Positions 7,982 to 15,492 of a stretch of 64,000 nucleotides of DNA are shown piece after piece; within the stretch, counting starts at the first letter, position 1; every line of letters starts with the position of its first letter. The position numbers were made by a program, and so were the translations under genes. The stretch comes from Bin87 sp963663945 (GTDB lineage Bacteria > Chloroflexota > Dehalococcoidia > Lucifugimonadales > UBA3495): the NCBI GenBank assembly GCA_963663945.1, contig OY760687.1, positions 2,728,001 to 2,792,000 of the forward strand, written 5' to 3'. The notes beneath the pieces are model-generated. The model was not told the DNA's origin. It saw only the letters and a list, made by a program, of their open reading frames with translations, and made no database searches.

Positions 7982-8851
7982 ATGACCACGATAATCGGCG
8001 TCGACTTCAGCGGCCATCGGGACGACCGCAACACGTGGCTGGCACGGGGAATACTCACTGATGATGGGGCGCTGGTTCTGGACAGCGTGCAGCCGGTCCG
8101 GCGCGATGACCTTTACCACACCCTGGCGAATGTGCCGACGCCGGCGGTGGCGGCATTGGACTTCCCGTTTGGCGTGCCGCGGACGTTCGCAGATTTCCTG
8201 TCCCCGAAGCGATCGCCTCGGGATATGGCGGATATCTGGCAAGTGGTATCTGATCTGACTGCGGCCGATTTCATCGACAGGCGAGATGCATTCGTGAATC
8301 AGCAATCTGGGCTGCCGCTCTCCCAGCGCGAACCCAGGCGCGCCGGCGACCAGGCCCACCATCGGGAAAGCTATTCGCCCCTGCATACCGTCAACCCCAA
8401 CATGCTGCCGATGACCTTCGAGGGGATCAAGATGCTGCAGCGGTTGCACGCCGAGCAGTCGAGCCGCTGGCATGTGCCGCCGCTGGAACCCACCGGTCCA
8501 CCATCGGACCGGGTCACTCTTCTTGAGCTGATGCCGGGAGCGCTCCTGAAATCGATTGGATTGCCGTACAAGGGATACAAGAAAGGGCGATCCGCTTTGG
8601 AACGGCGCGACCACATTCTGGGTGGACTGGCCGAGTCCTCTCAAGTGGCCCTGCCCAACCTGGAACGTGTCCGGATGGCGTGCCGGGCCAACGACGACTG
8701 CCTGGACGCGGTGGTCGCGTCCGTGGGAGCGGCAGCGTGGGCCATAAACTCGTGCCGATTCCACCACCCCGACAGCCACGAACTGGCGGACGCAGCGTTG
8801 GAAGGTTGGATTTACGTGCCGGGGTACAACCAGGCAAACGGCTCAGCCTGA
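7982..8851 (+). CDS. DUF429 family protein (predicted RNase H-fold nuclease)
   Basis: 289 residues. It opens with the acidic first-strand motif IGVDFSG and continues with AALDFPFGVP; the end has DDCLDAVVASVGAAAWA and EGWIYVPG, which are typical of the DUF429 family. That family is predicted from structure comparisons to be RNase H-like; no reaction is established. The gene stands alone, divergent from the preceding decarboxylase gene, and its last 9 nt overlap the tail of the convergent aquaporin gene. No clear ribosome site is visible before the ATG at 7982, which might mean leaderless or weak translation. Confidence 0.8.
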   Translation: MTTIIGVDFSGHRDDRNTWLARGILTDDGALVLDSVQPVRRDDLYHTLANVPTPAVAALDFPFGVPRTFADFLSPKRSPRDMADIWQVVSDLTAADFIDRRDAFVNQQSGLPLSQREPRRAGDQAHHRESYSPLHTVNPNMLPMTFEGIKMLQRLHAEQSSRWHVPPLEPTGPPSDRVTLLELMPGALLKSIGLPYKGYKKGRSALERRDHILGGLAESSQVALPNLERVRMACRANDDCLDAVVASVGAAAWAINSCRFHHPDSHELADAALEGWIYVPGYNQANGSA

Positions 8852-9547
8852 CTGGCGGCCTCGCAGGAGGATAACCAGCCCGATTGCGAGGCCCGCGCCG
8901 ATCAACTGCATCACGATAAACATCGGTGCCGACGCCGGGTAAATTCCGGCGAAGGTGTCGGAAAACATCCGGGCTATCGTCACCGCAGGGTTCGCGAAGC
9001 TGGTGGAGGAGGTGAAGAAATACGCCGCACCGATGTACGCTCCCACCGCCACCGGGATGACCACCGCTCGGTGCCTCGGGATGAGGAAGATCACGAAGAG
9101 CAATCCCAGAGTGGCGATCACCTCTGCCAGCCACAGATCCGGTCCGCTTCGCACCTTCGTCGACCAGGTGACCGGAGGCAACGCGAACATCAGGTTGGCC
9201 AGAACGGCGCCAACAATACCGCCGGCAACCTGGGCCCCGATGTAGACGATACCCTCGCGCACCGGCCGACCGTGCAAAACTACGTCAGCCAGGGTCACCG
9301 CCGGGTTGAAATGCGCGCCGGAAACGGGTCCGAACGCCCAGATCAACGCCATCAACCCAAATGCGGTGGCGACGGCGTTTTCGAACAGCTGCAACCCAAT
9401 GTCGCCAGGACTGAGCCGCTGGGCGGCAATGCCGCTGCCGATCACCGTCATCAGCAGGAAAGCGGTACCCACCGCCTCCGCGAGGAGCCGTCGGCCTAGC
9501 GTGGGCAGCAAGGACGACATCCTTTGCGACGGTGGACCAACAGACAT
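8843..9547 (-). CDS. MIP family channel (aquaporin/glycerol facilitator)
   Basis: 234-residue membrane channel with six hydrophobic helices and both pore half-helix motifs: HFNPAVT (about residue 78) and a second ANPAVT (about 187). It passively conducts water or small neutral solutes such as glycerol, urea or arsenite; the selectivity filter cannot be assigned by eye. Two starts are possible: ATG 9547, which lies directly after a terminator-like hairpin and has no ribosome site, and ATG 9520 (MSSLLPTL), also with a weak site. The 3' end overlaps that of DUF429 by 9 nt on the other strand. See findings for the leader. Confidence 0.9.
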   Translation of the reverse strand: MSVGPPSQRMSSLLPTLGRRLLAEAVGTAFLLMTVIGSGIAAQRLSPGDIGLQLFENAVATAFGLMALIWAFGPVSGAHFNPAVTLADVVLHGRPVREGIVYIGAQVAGGIVGAVLANLMFALPPVTWSTKVRSGPDLWLAEVIATLGLLFVIFLIPRHRAVVIPVAVGAYIGAAYFFTSSTSFANPAVTIARMFSDTFAGIYPASAPMFIVMQLIGAGLAIGLVILLRGRQSG

Positions 9548-9549
9548 AC

Positions 9550-9572
9550 AAAAAGGGCGGAAAATCCGCCCC
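9550..9572 (-). terminator. Terminator-like hairpin in the leader of the aquaporin gene
   Basis: On the reverse strand GGGCGGA (9571-9565), a 3-nt loop and TCCGCCC (9561-9555) are followed by TTTTT (9554-9550), and then the ATG of the aquaporin frame at 9547. The hairpin has the shape of a rho-independent terminator yet sits just before, not after, a gene. Confidence 0.7.
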
Positions 9573-9660
9573 TTCCATCGGCTCCCGCTTCCACCATGTC
9601 GCCATAGTAGACCATGGGAAAGAGTCTACCAATGGGTCATGGGACGGTCAACCGACCGCG

Positions 9661-9690
9661 TTGACGCTCCGGGCCGTCGCTTACTATAAT
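9661..9690 (+). promoter_or_regulatory. Near-consensus sigma-70 promoter
   Basis: TTGACG at 9661-9666, an 18-nt spacer and a perfect TATAAT at 9685-9690. Transcription would start near 9697, about 30 nt before the ATG of the small duplicated protein gene. The -10 region is part of TTACTATAAT; its complement contains TATAGT, so a weaker divergent start toward the aquaporin gene is possible. Confidence 0.75.
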
Positions 9691-9729
9691 CCGGGACATC
9701 AACCGAAGACTGAAGAGGTACCGGCAGCA

Positions 9730-10032
9730 ATGAACCTGAAAACTGGACAACGTTACGTGGGCCCGGGCGGCGCTGAGATGATAGTCAGCAAGGCCAGCGG
9801 GGAAGGCGATCTCACCGACGGCGAAATTCCCCTGCAAATCAAGGGCGCCAGCGTCGATTTCGGCGGAGCGGGCACAGCCGACGACGCGCCAGAGGTGACC
9901 ATGGGCAAACGGCTCACATCCGCGGACGGCAGCGTGTCCGTCCTGATCACCAAGGCGGGCAAGTGCGACCTGCGACTGAACGGCGAGGCGATGGAGTTGC
10001 AGGAAGCGAAGCAACTGCCCTCGTCCGACTAA
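9730..10032 (+). CDS. Small conserved-looking protein with two related half-domains, function unknown
   Basis: 100 residues built of two similar halves: GQRYVGPGGAEMIVSKASG...DGEIPLQ (about 6-36) and GKRLTSADGSVSVLITKAG...NGEAMEL (about 59-91). Both follow the pattern of desulforedoxin/rubredoxin-like minidomains (G-x-R-Y-x-C-x-x-C-G ... C-C-G-x-P), but the metal-binding cysteines are replaced by Gly, Asp or Ser; only one Cys remains. The true start is the ATG at 9730, about 30 nt after the predicted transcription start; AGAGG lies about 12 nt upstream. A strong promoter and a terminator bracket it, so it is a single-gene unit. The fold assignment is my inference from the pattern. Confidence 0.7.
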   Translation: MNLKTGQRYVGPGGAEMIVSKASGEGDLTDGEIPLQIKGASVDFGGAGTADDAPEVTMGKRLTSADGSVSVLITKAGKCDLRLNGEAMELQEAKQLPSSD

Positions 10033-10058
10033 CGCGCAACTGGATGGAGACACGAACT

Positions 10059-10085
10059 GGGGGCGGGTTCTGGACCCGCCCCCTT
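10059..10085 (+). terminator. Terminator after the small duplicated protein gene
   Basis: Perfect 10-bp stem GGGGGCGGGT (10059-10068) with ACCCGCCCCC (10074-10083), 5-nt loop, followed by a weak T tract (TTGCATTGTTCT). It lies 27 nt after the stop codon and between convergent genes. Confidence 0.7.
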
Positions 10086-10129
10086 GCATTGTTCTCGCTC
10101 GGCGATTGCACGAAAATCGCGCTCCCAGC

Positions 10130-11200
10130 CTACAGGAAGTGCGGGATCACGTACTTCCCAAAGAGCCGAATGCTGTTCATGATCTTGCTGTGGGGCAGGT
10201 TGCCCATCTGCATGAAGCAGAGGATCTGGTCGACGCCGGCCTCGCGGTACTTTTCAATCGTCTTGATCACCGTTTCGGGTGAGCCCATGGCGAACGCGCC
10301 CGACTCGATGTGATCGTCGGCGGTCTTGTCGACGCGCTCCTCCTGGACGGCATTGACGGCGAAGCGGTAGCTGTCCGGCACCGCGCGCCCGGCCCACGGC
10401 GCATACAGTTCTTCGGCCTTGCCGACGAACCACTCGCCCTCGCGAGCGGCGGATTCATACGCCTCTTCATCGGTGTCGGCCACGTGGACCATGCACAGCG
10501 CCGCGATATTGTCGTTGACCATGCGGCCGATGGGATTGGCGTTCTTCACCGCGTCGCGGTAGATCTCGACCCTTTCGACCAGCTGTTCGTGTCCGCCCAG
10601 GTTGAAGCACAGCACCCCCACGCCCAGCTCACCGGCTTCTCCAAAGGACGTCGGTTGGCTGCACGCCATCCACATGGGCGGGTGCGGGTCCTGCACCGGC
10701 TTGGGGATCACCGATCGGGGCGGGATGTTATAGAACTCGCCCGAATGGGAGAACGGGTCCTCGGTCCACATGCGCGGGATCATCTCTATGGCCTCCCGCC
10801 ACTGGGCCTTGGTGGTCTCCGGGTCGACCTCGAAACCGTCCATTTCGATAAGCGTCGTGGATCGACCGGTTCCCAGGTCCATGCGGCCGTCGCTGACGAT
10901 GTCCAGCACCGCGGCTCGCTCGGCGACCCGAACCGGGTGGTTGTAAGCGCCGGGCAGCAAGGCGACTGCGTGGCCGATGCGAATTCGCTTGGTCCGCTGG
11001 GAAATCGCGCCGTACAGCACCTCGGGGGCGGAACAGTGGGAGAACTCCCGCAGGAAGTGGTGCTCCACGGTCCAGAAGTAGTCGAAGCCAACGTCGTCCG
11101 CCAGCTCGACCTGAGCCATGACCTGCTTGTAGCGGTCGGCTTCGATGCCGGGGTAATGGGGCTCGGGAACTTGAATCTCGTACATCAATCCGAATTTCAT
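10130..11200 (-). CDS. Luciferase-like (LLM class) flavin-dependent monooxygenase
   Basis: 356-residue bacterial-luciferase TIM-barrel enzyme using FMNH2 or F420H2. Typical segments are the start MKFGLMYEIQVPEP, DDVGFDYFWTVEHHF (about 35-50, with the EHH of the family), IRIGHAVALLPGAYNHPVRVAER and LDIVSDGRMDLGTGRS. The C-terminal part has MGSPETVIKTIEKYREAGVDQI. Substrate cannot be deduced; family members oxidise alkanes, alkanesulfonates, nitrilotriacetate and others. Its ATG overlaps the stop of higA (ATGA), so translation is probably coupled to the toxin-antitoxin pair. The F420:NADP reductase at 30940 fits an F420-using relative, but FMN is equally possible. Confidence 0.9.
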   Translation of the reverse strand: MKFGLMYEIQVPEPHYPGIEADRYKQVMAQVELADDVGFDYFWTVEHHFLREFSHCSAPEVLYGAISQRTKRIRIGHAVALLPGAYNHPVRVAERAAVLDIVSDGRMDLGTGRSTTLIEMDGFEVDPETTKAQWREAIEMIPRMWTEDPFSHSGEFYNIPPRSVIPKPVQDPHPPMWMACSQPTSFGEAGELGVGVLCFNLGGHEQLVERVEIYRDAVKNANPIGRMVNDNIAALCMVHVADTDEEAYESAAREGEWFVGKAEELYAPWAGRAVPDSYRFAVNAVQEERVDKTADDHIESGAFAMGSPETVIKTIEKYREAGVDQILCFMQMGNLPHSKIMNSIRLFGKYVIPHFL

Positions 11201-11526
11201 GGGAGATCTCCTTTGAACATAAAGGCGGCGGCGTCTCTTGGCTTAATTTGTTTGGCGATGGCAGCGCCGGATTCTTGCTCCACCATTTTCAAATCATAGG
11301 AGGTTTGCAGATTCATCCAGAGGCGCTCTCCGTCCCCGAAGTATCGAGCCATTCGCAACGCGAGTTCAGCGTCGATGTGACGCTTTTCCCCCAGGATCGC
11401 AGAAACCGTTCCAGGAGGAACAGCTAGGCATGCATCAAGTTCCTCGGGAGACATACCGATTTCTTCCAGTTCGTCAGCCAGAATTTCGCCAGGATGTATT
11501 GGCCGCATTCCATTTTTAGGGGGCAT
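11197..11526 (-). CDS. higA: HigA-type antitoxin (XRE-family DNA-binding)
   Basis: 109-residue antitoxin that should bind and neutralise the adjacent RelE-fold toxin and repress its own promoter. The start RPIHPGEILADELEEIGMS is the signature of the HigA family. It is followed by a helix-turn-helix (LDACLAVPPGTVSAILGEKRHI) and the RMARYFGDGERLWMNLQTSYDL tail. GAGGT overlaps the toxin stop 9 nt before the ATG, so the pair is coupled. Unusually, its own stop overlaps the start of the luciferase-like gene. Confidence 0.92.
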   Translation of the reverse strand: MPPKNGMRPIHPGEILADELEEIGMSPEELDACLAVPPGTVSAILGEKRHIDAELALRMARYFGDGERLWMNLQTSYDLKMVEQESGAAIAKQIKPRDAAAFMFKGDLP

Positions 11527-11536
11527 GCGTCATACC

Positions 11537-11818
11537 TCAAACGTGGTAGTCAACTATTTGAACGTCGTGTGGGGCGCCCTCGGTCCAGTGAAAGCAGACA
11601 CGCCATTGTCGATTGATGCGAATGCTGTATTCGCCTCGCCTGTCCCCAACCAGGCGCTCCAACCGATTACTGCGGATGTTTCTCAATTGTGACAAGGATG
11701 TGGCATCGTCCAGAATTTGCAGGCGACGTGTTGCTTGCTCAGCAAATGATCGAAAGCGCGCGACTGAATGCCCATTGAACAATGTCTCGGTATCTCTGTC
11801 TCTAAACGATTGTATCAA
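11537..11818 (-). CDS. higB: HigB-type toxin (RelE/ParE fold mRNA interferase)
   Basis: 93 residues matching the HigB family: the opening MIQSFRDRDTETLFNGH, LRNIRSNRLERLVGDRRGEYSIRINRQWRVCFHW in the core and the end VQIVDYHV. Members cleave ribosome-bound mRNA. The family start pattern requires a TTG start at 11818. The gene precedes higA, the normal HigBA order, and lies 18 nt after the alcohol dehydrogenase gene. Its base composition is visibly richer in A/T than its neighbours, suggesting acquisition. Confidence 0.92.
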   Translation of the reverse strand: MIQSFRDRDTETLFNGHSVARFRSFAEQATRRLQILDDATSLSQLRNIRSNRLERLVGDRRGEYSIRINRQWRVCFHWTEGAPHDVQIVDYHV

Positions 11819-11836
11819 TTTCGTGATCCAACGGCT

Positions 11837-12943
11837 CTACGGCACCAGCATCGCCCGTGTGATCTCGGTCTGGCGCTGGCTCCACTCGGCGGCGGCGAAA
11901 GCCTCGTTGACGTCCGCCAGCGGGAACGTGTGCGATACCAGCTTGTCGAAGGGCAGACGGTCCTGGTTGCGCACCAGGAAGTCCAGCAACTCCGGCAGCA
12001 GCGACGGACGATACATCAGGCTGCCCACGATGTTCTTGCCCTGCAGCAGCTTGGACGGGTCGATGGACACTTCCTGCCCCCGCACGATGTCGCCAATCTC
12101 GACGAAAGTGCCGCCGTTGGACAGCATATCGATGCCTTCCTTCAACAGGTCGGCGCGACCCACCAGCTCCATCACCACGTCAGCGCCGCGGCCGCGGGTC
12201 AGCTCGCGGACCCGGCGGACGCGTGTCTCAGGGGTGTTGAACTCCTCAATGTTGATGGTCTCGTCGGCTCCGAACTCCTCAGCGAGAGCCAGGCGGTTCT
12301 CCAAGCGGTCCAACACAATGACCCGATCCGCCCCGCGCTCCTTGGCCATGGCGGTGGCGTGGATTCCCAGTCCGCCAGCGCCAATGATGACCACGGACTG
12401 TCCGTGGCTCATTCCCGCCCGCTCCAGGCCGGTGGTCACCGTGCCCATGGCGCAGTTGACCGGCCCCAGCAGATTGTCGGGGAGTTCGTCCGGGACTCGG
12501 AAGAACGGATGACGCGGCGGCAGGTAGAGAAAGTCGCCGTAGGTGCCGGTGAAGTATGGCCAGTTGCCGGCGGCAGGATACTGGCGGTTGGCGCACCAGT
12601 TGGTGTTTCCGCGCAGGCACATGTGGCAGTGGTAGCAGGGGAACACGGCGGCGTACACCACGCGGTCGCCCTCTTTCACGTCGGTTCCCCAGTAGTCGGT
12701 GGTGATTCCGTCACCCAGGTATTCGATGACGCCGGTGCCCTCATGTCCCATGACCCGCCCAGTTTCGGGCAGGGGATTATGTTCCTGGGTCTGGTCGCCG
12801 CGCCAGGTATGCAGGTCGGAGCCGCAGATGCCGGCCTGGGTCATGCGGAGCAATACCGCTCCGGGTTGGGGTTCCGGAACGTCGTACTCTTCGATCTCAA
12901 AGGGCTTGCCGTATTCCTTGACGACTACGATGCGTCCTTTCAT
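11837..12943 (-). CDS. Zinc-dependent alcohol dehydrogenase (MDR family)
   Basis: 368-residue medium-chain dehydrogenase/reductase. Catalytic zinc ligands are visible as ICGSDLH (Cys about 40) and GHEGTG (His-Glu about 67). Structural zinc cysteines are in FPCYHCHMCLRGNTNWC, and the NAD(P) loop is VIIGAGGLGIHA. Overall layout resembles threonine/sorbitol dehydrogenase-type enzymes oxidising a secondary alcohol. Substrate unknown. GGAGGG precedes the ATG. It is first in a reverse-strand run with higB, higA and the luciferase-like gene. Confidence 0.9.
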   Translation of the reverse strand: MKGRIVVVKEYGKPFEIEEYDVPEPQPGAVLLRMTQAGICGSDLHTWRGDQTQEHNPLPETGRVMGHEGTGVIEYLGDGITTDYWGTDVKEGDRVVYAAVFPCYHCHMCLRGNTNWCANRQYPAAGNWPYFTGTYGDFLYLPPRHPFFRVPDELPDNLLGPVNCAMGTVTTGLERAGMSHGQSVVIIGAGGLGIHATAMAKERGADRVIVLDRLENRLALAEEFGADETINIEEFNTPETRVRRVRELTRGRGADVVMELVGRADLLKEGIDMLSNGGTFVEIGDIVRGQEVSIDPSKLLQGKNIVGSLMYRPSLLPELLDFLVRNQDRLPFDKLVSHTFPLADVNEAFAAAEWSQRQTEITRAMLVP

Positions 12944-13098
12944 GGTGGTCCCTCCGATTGAACGTGATAATGGCGTCAGATGGCCGGTATCCTAGCATAC
13001 GCCGGGGGGTTGGGTAAGGGCGCAGAGCCGGAGCAACTGCTGTGATAAACTGCGGGCAACGATAGAAAAATGACACGCCGATAATCACGGGTACGGCT

Positions 13099-13527
13099 AT
13101 GAAGATTGCTATCGGTTCCGACCACGCGGGGTTCGAGTACAAGGGGAAACTACTGTCCTTGCTGGCCTATCTGGGGCACGAAGCGTTGGACTACGGCGCT
13201 TATTCCGAGGAGTCGACTGACTATCCGGAATGGATACGCCCCGTCGCCGAGGCGGTTGCAAGAGGAGAGGTGGACCGGGGCATCGTCCTGGGCGGGTCGG
13301 GCAATGGCGAAGCCATCGTCGCCAACCGCGTGCCGGGAGTCCGCTGTACGCTGTGCTGGAACGCGGAGTCGGCCCGGTACGGCCGCCAGCACAACGACTC
13401 CAACGTATTGTCCATGGGACAGCGGCTGGTGACCTGGGAAACGGCGCGGGAAATCGTGGACGCGTGGCTGACCACCGAGTTCGAAGGCGGCCGTCACCAG
13501 CGCCGCATCAACCAGATCGACGAATAG
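13099..13527 (+). CDS. rpiB: Ribose-5-phosphate isomerase B (RpiB/LacAB family)
   Basis: 142 residues; interconverts ribose-5-phosphate and ribulose-5-phosphate in the non-oxidative pentose phosphate pathway. The start KIAIGSDHAGFEYK holds the Asp-His pair. The loop GGSGNGEAIVANR (about 65-77) has Glu71 where E. coli RpiB has the base Cys; this is the arrangement known from mycobacterial RpiB. CWNAESARYGRQHNDSNVLSMGQR completes the signature. The gene stands alone and ends in a strong terminator. Confidence 0.93.
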   Translation: MKIAIGSDHAGFEYKGKLLSLLAYLGHEALDYGAYSEESTDYPEWIRPVAEAVARGEVDRGIVLGGSGNGEAIVANRVPGVRCTLCWNAESARYGRQHNDSNVLSMGQRLVTWETAREIVDAWLTTEFEGGRHQRRINQIDE

Positions 13528-13551
13528 ACGCCGCGCAAATCTCAAAATGGC

Positions 13552-13584
13552 AAAGGCGCCTCGATGGTTGAGGCGCCTTTTCTT
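13552..13584 (+). terminator. Intrinsic terminator after rpiB
   Basis: AAAGGCGCCTC (13552-13562) pairs with GAGGCGCCTTT (13570-13580), 7-nt loop, then TCTTT. It lies 24 nt after the rpiB stop. Confidence 0.9.
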
Positions 13585-13611
13585 TGCGGCGGCGGTCGGA
13601 TTGACGCGCTA

Positions 13612-14226
13612 TCAGGGAGATACAGCGTCCGTGACCCCAATCATGCTGTCACGGGTCACCAGCGCGGCCAGTCCCTCCTCGCTCATGCCCTCGGTTCCGG
13701 CAGGCCGGCGCGGCAACACCAGGTAGCGCAGGTCGGCAGTGCTGTCGAGGACGCGCACCTCGGCATCCGCTGGCGGCGCGGCGCCAAACTCAGCCATCAC
13801 CCCGCGCGGGTCGCGCACGGCGCGGGCCCGGTAGGCCAGGCTCTTGTACCAGTCCGGTGGCCGGCCGAGCAGCATCCTGGGGTAGCAGGAACACAGGGTG
13901 CAGACCACCATGTTATGAACATCGTCCGTGTTCTCAACCACCGTCAAATGCGGGGTCTCGGCCGGGATCTCGATGCCCATCTCCGACAACGCGGAGCGCG
14001 AATCCGCCAGCAGGCGCGCCTTGAAACCTTCGTCGACCCAGGCCCGGGCGACGACCCGCGCGCCTTCGGCTGGCGTGCGACCGTCCATCAGGTTCACCTG
14101 GCGCTGCACTTCATCGGCCGTGAGCAGGCCTTTCTCCGCGAGCAGAGCTTCAATTGCCACGGAGCGCAGGGCCACCTCGCTCATGGGCTCATCATGGATG
14201 TGGTCAACGACATGGGTTGCGGTCAT
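13612..14226 (-). CDS. Nitrile hydratase alpha subunit, cobalt-type metal motif
   Basis: 204-residue metal-binding subunit of nitrile hydratase (nitrile plus water to amide) or the related thiocyanate hydrolase. The active-site claw VCTLCSC lies at about 108-114 (Cys109, Cys112, Cys114); Thr at position 110 is the cobalt-type signature, while iron enzymes have Ser. YPRMLLGRPPDWYKSLAYRARAVRDPRGVMAEFG follows the family closely. GGAGAG precedes the ATG at 14226. It is the last gene of a co-directional run. The two beta-subunit halves are 2.6-3.8 kb upstream, separated by two PLP-enzyme genes. No separate activator (P14K-like) gene is seen. Confidence 0.92.
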   Translation of the reverse strand: MTATHVVDHIHDEPMSEVALRSVAIEALLAEKGLLTADEVQRQVNLMDGRTPAEGARVVARAWVDEGFKARLLADSRSALSEMGIEIPAETPHLTVVENTDDVHNMVVCTLCSCYPRMLLGRPPDWYKSLAYRARAVRDPRGVMAEFGAAPPADAEVRVLDSTADLRYLVLPRRPAGTEGMSEEGLAALVTRDSMIGVTDAVSP

Positions 14227-14309
14227 GTTTTTCTCTCCAGTGTTCTGCGGGAGCGGCTGGGATCAGCACCGATCACGCCAGCGAGCAATCACATTTGGAG
14301 GCAAGGCCC

Positions 14310-15413
14310 CTAATTGTGACAGCCTCGGGCTTCGATCTCCCAAACCGCCTCCACCTTTCCGTCACGTATGCCGATGAAACGATCCCAGCGGCTCACCATG
14401 GCGTCCTGCTGGCCGGGAAGCAGCAGAACCTGGTCGCCAACCGCCAGTTCGGCTCCCTCAGCCGTCTGGAACACGGTGCGGTCGGTGTCCATATCGACAG
14501 CTTCGACCCCGGGTCGACCGTCTACTCGCGGCAAGCCCTTCATCCCTCCCACGGCCCGGGCTCCAGCATCGCCTATCGCCATTCCCGGACGCGGGACGCT
14601 GATAATGGACGACAGCACCTTGCCGGCCAGATGGAAATCCTCCATGTATTCGTATGAGGTTTCCATCACCAGGTAGGAGCCGCCCTGGATTTCAGTGACC
14701 TCCGGCATGTCACCGGCAATGTCGTAGCTCCAGGTTTCGCCCGTCGACACGATGTCAACCGGCAGACCGTCGGCGAGCATCGCTTCCCTGAGATCCAGAA
14801 CCGGCTGGATGAGATGGTGTGCTTCGGTGGTCCGGTCCTCCAAGTCACCAGAGGGCTCCGCCATCATCTGGTGGCTCATCACGCCTTTCAGCGAGAGCCC
14901 GGGCAGCGAATCAATCAATCGGGCCAGATCAAGGCCGGCGTCCGCCTCCTGTACTCCGCACCGGACCAGTCCGGTTTCCTGCTCGATGACCACGCCCAGG
15001 TCTACGCCCTGGGCAACAGCAGCCTGGGACAGGTCCTGGGCGTTGGTTTCGTTTTCGCAGGCCACCAGGATCTCAGCCTGGTCCGCCAGGGCGCAGAGGC
15101 GGGCGATCTTGGGCGGCGCAACCACCTCGCTGGTGACGAATACGCTGGCCACTCCACCCTGCACCATGACCTCGGCCTCGGCAACCTTGGCGGCGCACAC
15201 CCCGCCGATGGTCCCGCCGCGCTGGATCTGCCGCAGGGCCAGGGCCGGACTCTTGTGGTTCTTGCTGTGTCCACGCAACTTGCTGTGCCGGTCACCGTAG
15301 AAATCGGCAATCACATCCATGTTGTGGTCCAGCGCATCCATGTCCAGGATCAGGCATGGAGTATCCAGTTGCGCAATCGGAGTGCCGGGTTGGGGTTCAT
15401 ACGCTTGCGGCAT
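14310..15413 (-). CDS. PLP fold-III enzyme, D-threonine aldolase/D-serine dehydratase (DSD1) family
   Basis: 367-residue alanine-racemase-fold enzyme. The start has LDTPCLILDMDALDHNM, and the PLP-binding segment is RGHSKNHKSPALA with the expected Schiff-base Lys at 51 (family pattern R-x-H-x-K-x-H-K). KGVMSHQMMAEPSG and the C-terminal IGDAGARAVGGMKG also fit. The C-terminal metal site of D-threonine aldolases (H-x-C in a PxHxC-type motif) is not present: the corresponding stretch reads PGQQD. GGAGGT precedes the ATG. A paralogue lies directly upstream. Substrate unknown; the operon context suggests an amino acid or hydroxy-amino compound linked to nitrile or amide chemistry. Confidence 0.82.
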   Translation of the reverse strand: MPQAYEPQPGTPIAQLDTPCLILDMDALDHNMDVIADFYGDRHSKLRGHSKNHKSPALALRQIQRGGTIGGVCAAKVAEAEVMVQGGVASVFVTSEVVAPPKIARLCALADQAEILVACENETNAQDLSQAAVAQGVDLGVVIEQETGLVRCGVQEADAGLDLARLIDSLPGLSLKGVMSHQMMAEPSGDLEDRTTEAHHLIQPVLDLREAMLADGLPVDIVSTGETWSYDIAGDMPEVTEIQGGSYLVMETSYEYMEDFHLAGKVLSSIISVPRPGMAIGDAGARAVGGMKGLPRVDGRPGVEAVDMDTDRTVFQTAEGAELAVGDQVLLLPGQQDAMVSRWDRFIGIRDGKVEAVWEIEARGCHN

Positions 15414-15492
15414 GGAAGTACCTCCGAGGTTCCGTAATATCTAATCGATTTTCGCTGTGAACACTGACCGGTAAAATCGCGGCAATGCAGAA

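Noticed and set aside
10059..10085. Terminator for the reverse-strand luciferase-like gene
   Set aside because: The reverse strand has no T tract after the stem; it fits the forward small gene better.
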